Assembly: GCF_021018895.1 (NCBI RefSeq) | Contig: NC_079368.1 | Location: 13,953,856-14,017,855 of the forward strand | DNA length: 64,000 bases | Direction of reading: 5' to 3' | Source of the DNA: Seriola aureovittata | Lineage: Eukaryota; Chordata; Actinopteri; Carangiformes; Carangidae | Part shown: positions 23,903 through 32,434 of the stretch, piece after piece | How the letters are laid out: each line of letters opens with the position of its first letter | Numbering within the stretch: position 1 is the stretch's first letter | Position numbers and translations under genes: made by a program | Notes under the pieces: generated by a model | Told to the model about the DNA's origin: nothing | The model's database searches: none | Seen by the model: only the letters and a program-made list of their open reading frames with translations

Positions 23903-23945
23903 CTCAGTCATTTCAGCCTCATCATCCTTCCTTCATGTTCCTGCC
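23903..23945 (-). other. predicted erap2 5' noncoding exon
   Basis: The sequence between the ISRE-like element and the GAG/GTAAAG donor at 23903 is a likely short leader exon. It contains an ATG followed in frame by a stop four codons later (ATG AAG GAA GGA TGA), so a minimal upstream open reading frame is possible. The start site itself is a guess. Confidence 0.4.
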
Positions 23946-23951
23946 GGTGAC

Positions 23952-23961
23952 TTTCACTTTC
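23952..23961 (-). promoter_or_regulatory. interferon-stimulated response element (ISRE/IRF-E) at erap2 promoter
   Basis: The minus strand reads GAAAGTGAAA, an exact match to the GAAANNGAAA core bound by IRF/ISGF3 factors, inside a longer AGAGAAAGTGAAAGTC. It lies about 50 bases upstream of the proposed erap2 5' splice donor, where a proximal promoter is expected. Mammalian ERAP genes are interferon-inducible; the site suggests the same here. Confidence 0.65.
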
Positions 23962-23990
23962 TCTTTTAAGCTCCCGCCCACTGCCTCTGC

Positions 23991-23994
<4 letters not shown>

Positions 23995-24036
<42 letters not shown>
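23995..24036. repeat. (GT)n microsatellite
   Basis: A GT tract of about 42 bases in the interval between erap2 and the divergent Ig/TCR-like gene. Confidence 0.97.
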
Positions 24037-24040
<4 letters not shown>

Positions 24041-24256
24041 GTGGGAGTGTGTGTGTTTGAGAGAGAGAGGAAGATAATGTAGAGAATGTAGCTTCACATG
24101 GTGCCTTTGTTAAATAATGTCTTATGTAATGTCTTTTCCAGCTAATGTTAGAGGATACAGATGCTGATGTTAGTATAATGTGTAACTAGAATGGTTGAGG
24201 TGATCAGGTCAGGTGGTTAATATCAAACCTAAACTGGAGCATTTACAATGAAAAGA

Positions 24257-24284
24257 CAGCTGTCCTCACAACAGTTTCTCTCCT

Positions 24285-24338
<54 letters not shown>

Positions 24339-24529
24339 GTGTACCCTACAAGAGTGTTGTCTAATGTTCTGGGTGCGTTGATATGATCAGTTTCTCACCT
24401 CAGATCTAACAGCCGGGGGCAGGTGTGTCTCCAGTTGTTCAAAATGACTCGTCCCTCCCAGCGTCCACATAAATGTCCTGTCCTCAGTTTCCTCCTGTCT
24501 TCATAAATACAGATAACCTTTCACATGTG
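24257..24529 (+). promoter_or_regulatory. E-box cluster upstream of the Ig/TCR-like gene
   Basis: Four E-boxes lie in 273 bases: CAGCTG (24257-24262), CAGGTG (24336-24341 and 24420-24425) and CACATGTG (24522-24529). A TATA-like ATAAATA is at 24503-24509. The (GT)n at 24287-24335 lies between the first two. E-proteins bind such sites, and mouse Ptcra is an E-protein target. Short motifs occur often by chance, so this is suggestive only. Confidence 0.3.
24287..24335. repeat. (GT)n microsatellite
   Basis: A GT tract of about 49 bases in the erap2/TCR-like divergent intergenic region. Confidence 0.97.
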
Positions 24530-24783
24530 CGGGAGCTCACACTGTCTCCCTTTCTCTCTCCTTCTCAGAGTGTGTGTTTCAGTTGCGTGTTGGGACGGAG
24601 TGGGGGCATAGAGGAGGGGGTAGCATTGTTAGTATAAGGTCGCCAACAATGAGGCATGTCGATCCCCCATAATGCAATGCTCCTGGCAAATCCAAACGGC
24701 ATGCCCCCATTTCACACACACAGTAGGCGCACAAACACACACACTCACACAATATCACAGAATCCCCTCCGACTAAAGCAGAC

Positions 24784-25756
24784 ATGACTGAGCCATCCAG
24801 GGGTCTGTTTTACCTTCCTATCATCTATTTATGGACAGGTAAGAGCTTTTAATCTCTGAAACGTGATCCTGGTGTATGTTTTGGATCAATGAGCAAGAAA
24901 GTGCTGCAGCATTGTTCAGTAAAAACCTTATACATACAAAATATTGCCTGCCTTTACAGGGGGAATTTTACAGTTTGTGTTTCTAGCTGTCAAGTAATAA
25001 GGTTAAATGTATCTTTATTGTTATTATTATTATTATTTTATCATTTTTATCCTAATTTTGTATTCCTCTTCATGATCCTCCATCCTCCACCTGGGTCAGG
25101 TGGGGTAGAGGGTGATGTCCTGGCATCTCTGGCCCATCCGGTCCACCTGTCAGGGGAAAGGCTCGGCTGGACCCTGCTGGTTTGTATGGTTAGTGACTTC
25201 AGGAGGGGGCACCTAGAGGTCAGCTGGAGCTCACCATCAGAAGGCCACATGTTCACTGCACCAAACAGCATTGCTCTAAACAGGAAGCATCGCAGCCACA
25301 GTGCCGTGGCGATAATCACAGTGGTGACCAGTGACTGGCCATCGTACAGTTGCTCCATCAGTCGCAGACGACACCCAAAAGTCACCAGGAGACATCGCAT
25401 CACCTCATCAGGTGGGACTGAAGCGGATCACATGTGAAAATATCAGTCTTATTGTTTTTTACCAACCCTTTAACACATTTTTATCATTTCCGATGATCAA
25501 GACAAGAGTTGCTATGAAGATGAAGAGACAGAAGGTAAATTTGACTTATTTGCAGTTTCCAGTAAAAACAAAAACAAAAAAAAACAATTCTCCATGACAC
25601 ATTCTGCACAGATGTTGATCCTCATGTCGGTCTTTGTGGTCTCTAGACGTTGATGTGTGGACAAACACGGTGGTCGTACTGGCCATGAGGCTGCTTCTCA
25701 TGAAGATCATCGTCTTCAACACTCTGATGACCACTTACGCTGTTATTAAGTGGTAA
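24784..25756 (+). CDS. pre-TCR-alpha-like / TCR-alpha-constant-like membrane Ig protein
   Basis: Four exons join in constant phase 1: 24784-24838 (signal peptide, 18 codons: MTEPSRGLFYLPIIYLWT), 25100-25411 (312 bases), 25502-25534 (33 bases) and 25647-25756; about 169 aa. The second exon encodes a C1-type Ig fold: Cys in LLVCMVSDF, Trp in LEVSWSS, second Cys in SDWPSYSC, 56 residues apart. Its start (SLAHPVHLSGE) recalls mammalian pT-alpha. The 33-base exon gives an acidic connecting peptide with one Cys (DKSCYEDEETE), placed to pair with a partner chain. The last exon encodes VVVLAMRLLLMKIIVFNTLM then a stop: Arg and Lys five apart plus FNxLMT, the TCR-alpha/pT-alpha transmembrane signature used to bind CD3. 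I saw no V or J segment. It could instead be a relic or paralogue of a TCR constant gene. I leave the symbol blank because synteny does not prove orthology with PTCRA. Confidence 0.7.
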
Positions 25757-25947
25757 GAGTCTATGAGCATTAATTAGAGCAACATACAGCACATGTACAC
25801 TTGCAGATAAGTGTGGCATCATTCACTGTTATACAGGTTGTATAAGTACATACAGTATTATGTCTAAAAGTGCTTGAACTTGTTTTATTCACCATAACTG
25901 AATTACATTTTTTTCATATGACAGTAACAGTGTATTTGATTTTTCAG

Positions 25948-26312
25948 ATGAATGGAGAGCTTCTGCTGTGTGACCTTGAAAAAACAAACTAACCCAGAGA
26001 GGGGAACTTTTTCTTGTCTGAATCTATACAGTGATGATTTGTGCACTGGAAGATGATATGTTCCTGTGGTCTTACACAGAGCTTTTTGGAAGGTTTCATG
26101 GATTAAATGGGAAAGTATCCACTGTCAGGATCGCAGGAGAAGCAGCTCTCAAATGCTACAAATCTTTTGTCGCGCCATTTTCAGCCCTTCAGAACCGACA
26201 TCCCAGGTGTTGCTGACTGTGGCAGTTGAAAACAGATTGTGTTTGCGAAGCCAAACTTGGTATCTGTTCAAAACCTAACCTCAGACAGATGGGTTAGTGC
26301 ACATACTGTACA

Positions 26313-26364
<52 letters not shown>

Positions 26365-26490
26365 TGTGTGTGCTTCTGTTTGTCGGGTCTAATCTTTAAC
26401 TCTGAATTCCTTGAATTACTAAAACATTTGTAGTGAAAACTTGGCACAACGTTTTTTGGAAGTTTACAAAAAATAAAATAATTTTACATT
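25948..26490 (+). other. predicted 3' noncoding exon of the Ig/TCR-like gene
   Basis: The transmembrane exon contains a consensus donor (AAGTG/GTAAGAG, at 25752/25753) overlapping its own stop codon. A good acceptor (pyrimidine run then CAG/ATGAATGG) lies at 25948. If joined, the junction itself creates TGA. The exon would then be wholly untranslated, as in mammalian TCR-alpha constant genes. Candidate AATAAA signals are at 26472-26477, 26520-26525 and 26566-26571. A (GT)n tract at 26316-26362 lies inside. Confidence 0.45.
26316..26362. repeat. (GT)n microsatellite
   Basis: A GT tract of about 47 bases within the predicted 3' UTR of the Ig/TCR-like gene. Confidence 0.97.
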
Positions 26491-26551
26491 TGTTTTGCTT
26501 TTTATATTCTTGTAAAAGTAATAAACAGCAAGTAAGCTTGATCATTTTGAC

Positions 26552-26557
26552 TTTATT
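26552..26557 (-). terminator. candidate rgmb polyadenylation signal AATAAA
   Basis: AATAAA on the minus strand about 1.7 kb past the rgmb stop. It lies among the plus-strand AATAAA motifs of the facing gene, so the two transcripts end within tens of bases of each other or overlap. Confidence 0.4.
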
Positions 26558-26669
26558 GTTTTTTAAATAAAACACTTGCACACAGTTTGTTTCCTCAATT
26601 TTTTTCTTTTTCTTTTTTTTTTTTTCTTTTTGAGCGCCTTGAGTAACACACTGACATAGCAACAGAGCA

Positions 26670-26683
26670 CCACTAGGTGGCAG
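26670..26683 (+). promoter_or_regulatory. consensus CTCF-type site
   Basis: CCACTAGGTGGCAG matches the CTCF core consensus CCASYAGRKGGCRS at every position. It lies next to the convergent 3' ends of the TCR-like gene and rgmb, a natural place for a boundary. A weaker relative (CCTCCAGAGGGCAG, one mismatch, same orientation) is at 28021-28034. Confidence 0.6.
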
Positions 26684-26689
26684 TACAAT

Positions 26690-28270
26690 CACATCTGACA
26701 TTTTTTTAAATTATTATCCAACAGCAAGAATATGGAGCTTAACTTCCCCTACAGGACACTACGTTCATAAATAAGTTAAGTATTTCAACACTGACCAGTC
26801 ACTCTTCACCAAACTGACACTCACACATGATGTAAGAGATCACAATGCCAAAAAACTGAGATTAAGCTTATATGGCCAAAAAAGTGGGGCACAGTTATAC
26901 AGAATGTTACATGTTAAAAAAAAGCTCATAGTTGTAGGGATTAACATTTCTACCAGGTATCAAATGGCATTCATTTCCCACGACACAATGCTGAAGTATG
27001 TATCCCCGCTGATTCTGTGGTGACGTTTTCTCAGTGATTTGCAGTGTTTTGTCCACACTCCAGTATCTTACACATATCTCATTAAGGAGCAGCTTGTCAA
27101 TTCTGGCAGTAGGAGAAAAATAGTCTACAGTAGCAAGTTTAAAAACATGGGGAGGGGGGACTGTGAGGAGGAGGAGGAGGAGGAGGAGGAGGAGGAGGAG
27201 GAGGAGGGTGCTGGTTTGGTGGTGAGTTATGATTTCCTTTCTACATAAAAAATCATACATCATCTGTCTTTGGCTCAAATGAAAACAACAAAGTTTACGC
27301 TGAGTAACAAACATGAGCCAGTATCGTCACAGCCTCTTGAAAAAAAGGTGGAAATACCATGATTTTCAGAAGAAATAAAAACACATTCAAACATGTCACC
27401 AAAACTGGTAAAAAAAAAAAACAAAACACTGACGCATGCACTCACGCTCGCACACACGCACACACATATTTGAAATCAGAAAAAACAACAAATTCATACA
27501 GCAAGAAAATAGTACTGATGGCATTTGCTGTGACAATATTCATAATACATTCAACAGAAAAACTCACATTGACTGACTTTAAATGAGGCGCTGAGTCAAA
27601 TCAGCTACTGGAAGAATGATGCACTTTAACAAAAATGGCAGCTCCTTGTAATGTAACTGACTTTTACTTTGAAAGGATCAAAAACAAAATTATAGTCTCC
27701 AAAACTTGAGCCACTGGAGATTTTGGTGGAGGAGAGTAAATGGGAAGAAGAAACACTGATGTGGATTTGTTAAAAAAATAAAATAAAATAAAATAAAGTG
27801 CTTCTGTTAAAACAAACATCCTCTGTCTGAGTTATCAAAGAAAAATCACATCAAAGTCTACGCCATTACACTGTGCACTGAAGACAAAATGAACTATTTA
27901 CAGTCTGGAGTGTATATCCACATACTCAATTCACCCACACAGGAATGTTTATGTCAATTGTGTGTGTCCAAAGATGAAGACAGACAGCGTAAGCCGTCAT
28001 CACATCTGCTGTGTATTTTACCTCCAGAGGGCAGATTCTGCCACGTAAGATGAAGTTAGTGTCACCAGTATCCCCTGTGCCCACTGGGAGATCTGCCACC
28101 TCTTCTACAAAAACATCTAGTTCCCAGTAACTGTCCAGCCTGCTGTTTCCTCTCTGCATGAGAGAGGAATCAGTGCTCAGTATCAGTGCTCGGCAAAAAA
28201 CTCTCTTTCTAGTGCACACACATACACGAGCCCACTCACAGGCGGGCATACATAAAGACTCCAACTCCTG
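26690..28270 (-). other. rgmb 3' untranslated region
   Basis: Noncoding sequence downstream of the rgmb stop, extending toward the AATAAA at 26552-26557. It includes a (GAG)n tract (27164-27207, CUC repeats in the rgmb transcript) and A/T-rich runs. No separate gene is visible. The UTR extent is inferred only from the polyadenylation motif. Confidence 0.45.
27164..27207. repeat. (GAG)n trinucleotide microsatellite
   Basis: About 14 consecutive GAG units on the plus strand. It falls in the presumed rgmb 3' UTR, where the RNA would read CUC repeats. Confidence 0.97.
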
Positions 28271-29976
28271 CTAATACATCAACGCAACACTCAAAGCACA
28301 CAGCAGGAGCAGAGTGAGCCTTTTGATTGGTTGACAATCAGAGTTTAAGGTGGAGGTGGCGGAGCCACGGGGATAAATCCTCCATCTATCCCGGTGTGGG
28401 TGGAGACTCTCCATGTCCTTCTGGGCACTGTAAGCCGCCACTGTGAAATTAGCATCCCCGGTGGTCAAGAGATCAAACACGCAGGAGTGGAAGTAAATGT
28501 CTGGCTCCTCCAGCTTCTCCCTGCAGCGTTCCTTTGCCCCGTCCACACCGAAAACCTGCGGGGTACCGTAGGGGTACGCTTGTGTCTGTGAGGCGTAGCT
28601 GGGCCGACGTAGCTGCTGAAGCTGAAGGCCAAGCGCAGGAGGGGAGAGGGGCAGGGGAAGATGCCCTGCCTGGTCGATGCGCTCTCCACTGGGGCAGCCG
28701 TTCAGACAGAGCTGCAGGTCCTGGGTGGCATCATAGGCCTGAGCCAACTCCTCTGGGATCCGCACTGCCAGGGTCAGGTAGCGGCCCAGCTGGCGAACAA
28801 TTACAGTCACACCAATGTAGCCAGCATGCAGCTCCACGTGGTGCCCCGGGGTGCGCTCAGAGATCCAAAGAGCCCGGACCTTCCCGGCTGCCCCGTCTGC
28901 ACCAGCAAAAGTGTGGATGGGGTCTCCACTGCTCACGGTGCCATCATCAAAAGCAGCAGGGAGGTTGTCTGTGACGGCCTGGTAGACCCTCTGGTCTGTG
29001 CAACCCTCATAGGGCTTGAAGATGATGGTGATCTATAGAGCAGGAGAGAGGGAGCATCAGATAAGCTGTAGAGATATTTTAAGTTCAGTGAATGAAGTGC
29101 ATTTAAAAATGCAAGAGACAGTTCGCAGTTACAAAGTCAATTCATTAGATACAGGACAAACACAACTTTCATCAAAGAGCCGAGTGGAGCTGAAACAGAG
29201 TTTAAGTACACAGTTTTACATCTTTTGGATTCTTCCTGCTGATTGGACAAACATTCTACTCTGGAGACTTTACTTGGGGTCTGGGAAATTGTGACGGTCA
29301 ATTTCACTATGTTTTGACATTTTAAAGACCAAATGAGTAATTGATTATTCAAAAAATGATCAGCAAATCAATCAATAATGTCAATAATCGCAATTGCAGC
29401 CCTAATTCATTGTTTAGTGGATCAACAGAATTTAATTGGCAACTAATTTGATAACTGGTTTTCAAGCAAAAGAAAATCCTTCTGTGGTGAAGGTGTGTTG
29501 CTTTTCTCTGTTTTGTGTCATTGCAAACTGAATATTTTTTTGTTGGACATTTTATCAACTAAATCATTAATCTGTTAATCGAGAAAAAAAATCACCAGAT
29601 TAATTGATTATGAGAACTATCAGTGGTTACAGCCCTAGGTAAAAAGTCTCTCTCACACTCACACACACAAATATTAACATTCACCTACACAGGTTATTGA
29701 CTCTTATCGCACGACATTTGAGAAATGACTTAATGACTTTTTAACAAGTTGTAATTTGACACAGCTATACAAACATGCTGACACATGCACACACACACAC
29801 ATACACATAAAAACACACGGGGCCCCAGTGGTGAATGGAAGCCGTGGTGGATACAGGGTGTGGTGTGAGCATTACGGTTAGCACTAGCATCATAGTTCCG
29901 GTGAATGGCTGCTTTGTTCACATGACAGCTGTGAGGAATGAGGCCTGGCAGGCCATTAAGCCTGGAGGGCTGTTAA

Positions 29977-30007
<31 letters not shown>

Positions 30008-30300
30008 GTATAAGAGTGTGTGTGTGTGTCCCTAATAATCATGACTAATAACTTGCCCCACCTCTGACACAAGGTTAGACCTTCAGCTCCACCGTGTAGC
30101 AACCCTGCTGTTTGCTTAATATGTGTGTGTGTTTCTGCCAATGAGTGTATGACTAAGTGTATGTATGGGTGTGTATGTGCTTTAATAATTAAAGCTATCG
30201 ACTCAACTAGAGAGGGTAGATCATTGGGGGAAACATCAACATCGCTTCTTTCACACCACAAAGATCACCTTGTGTGGCTCGTCATCCATTTCGTAGAGTG

Positions 30301-30343
<43 letters not shown>

Positions 30344-30771
30344 TTGTAAGTGCAAGTGTATCATTTTTGTCATACAGGGATAAGGACCTTTAACACACAC
30401 AGTGCTTTAAGTTTAGTGTGAGGAGTGCCACTTATGAGACACGCACGCACACACAAATACTTGCGAACACACACATAAGTAAACAGTAGGTCCTTTCACA
30501 CATCTCATTCCATGTTATTAGAGGTCATGCTATAAGCAGCCATTAACCAAGTTAGGTTTCCAACACTGCTTCAGTCAAATAAGACAGTCACAAGATCGGG
30601 CTGTTTGCCTCACATCTGTGAGTGAAAGACACAGAGAGAGCGAGACGGGAAGAGAGAGGAAAATAGAGCATGGAGAGCAAGGGTGTTTTCCAGGCTCACA
30701 CTGATAAGATTTCCTTCTCTGAAACACAGAAAAGCAACTTAGAGGTCATTATAGAAAATGTTTCTCTCTGA

Positions 30772-30820
<49 letters not shown>

Positions 30821-32401
30821 ACACACACTCACAGAAATAAACTAAATTACACCAGCTGCTCTCACTTAGGAAACTCTTTCAGCCTTAATGACAGCAAATT
30901 AGACCCCAAAAAGCCCACTTCTCTCTGCTTCCCCCTTTGCAATAGCTCTCCTCTCACCTTATTGGTTGCCGTGGCACTCGAGCCAGGTACCACGGGAACA
31001 TTAGTGACCTGCACCGACAGATAGTCATTATCGATGAGAGGCCACGCCCCCTCCACCTTACAAGTCTGGAAGCTGTCCTTAAATGTCCTCAGGTGTGGGT
31101 CCCCAAACAGCCCGCAGAATAGGTACCCAGGCTGAGAGTGGCTGTGGCCATGGCCGTGCGCATGGGCATGTGTGTGTGCATGCACGTGGGAGTGTGTGTG
31201 GGCGTGTTGGGTGCGACTGTGGTAGCTGCAGGGCTCGGGGTGGACCTCGGGGTGCGTGGAGGAAGTGGGCCCGTCTCTGGAGCAATTCCTCTGGCTCATG
31301 AGGTCTGAGATGCCCAGCACGGCCGAGTGGAAGACCAGGTTCCCCCGGCAGGACTTGGCTGTCCTCTGGGTGCAGGCCGAGTACGCACGTAAAGCTTTGC
31401 AAAATTCAGTGTGAAAGCCATCCACAGCCGGCGTCAGGTGGGAGGTCAGGGAGACGAAGTCGGTGGTGCACTTCTGGATACGACACTGAGGGGTGGCCAC
31501 TTGACACTGACCTGTAGAAGACACACACACAGGGAGAGTCAGAAATACTGCAAGAGAGAAACATACACATCTCATAATTTAGGCAGGAATGAGACTGAGA
31601 GCTGGCTCTCACGAGAAATGGAAAGTTGATGTGCTCACTTTAGACAACTACGGCTACTGTCTGAAGAAGGCTTTGATCTTAAACACACAATGCCACCAGC
31701 CTGTTACAATCCAGCCTAATACAGATGGAAAAAGAACCAGCCGCTGGTTCAAAGTCTTGATCAATCAGCAGAGCTGCTCTGCGAGTGTAATAAACCTGAA
31801 GTGTAATAAACCAAAGAGCAGCCAGAGAGAAAGATAAAGAACATTTTCCCACAAGCCAAGGATAGACAAATCTTCAACACATAAGGTATGGTAGCCAGAG
31901 ATAACTTGACAATACAGCGTTTGCTTCGCATGCATACACACTACCATGATTCAGTAAAACTCTTTGTTCACACTGTTTTGTAGATTAAATTCTGTAGTCA
32001 TTTTTGAGGCAGCTGTCTTTGTGCCTGTCCTGCATAACAGCAACACTGAAAATAATACACAATCAAAATTTCCCTTTATCAAATATGACTTTAAGTTATG
32101 TTTTCTTTTTTTTTTGGGCAGATTAATGTTTGTTTACAGCTATAATCATGATCACCAGAGCAGGCTGAAGTACGGAAATGCATCCAAAAGACTGATTATT
32201 CTGTCCTCCGAATGTTCTGAATGTAACAAGGGTCAAACCAGCCTTTTATATCATAGATCATCAGAGAGAGAGAGGGAGAGACAGAGAGAGAGTTGGAGCG
32301 AGAGAGAGATTAGAGACCATACCTAATGCATCAGTCACAGCGTGCTCCTATTAGATTAGGCCAGAGAGAGAGTATGGGCAGCTGCACACACGCGCACACA
32401 T

Positions 32402-32434
<33 letters not shown>

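Noticed and set aside
24840..25099. Possible J segment or recombination signal upstream of the Ig exon
   Set aside because: I looked for an FGxG-type J motif and for heptamer/nonamer signals and saw none; the signal-peptide exon joins the C1 exon in frame without them.
25047..25403. 118-codon minus-strand frame
   Set aside because: It is the shadow of the Ig exon on the other strand, with no recognisable domain and no splice support.
24889..25437. One continuous 182-codon plus-strand frame as a gene of its own
   Set aside because: Only its part from 25100 looks like protein (Ig C1 domain). The upstream part is low-complexity intron with a good acceptor at 25099/25100, and the tail past 25411 runs through a donor site.
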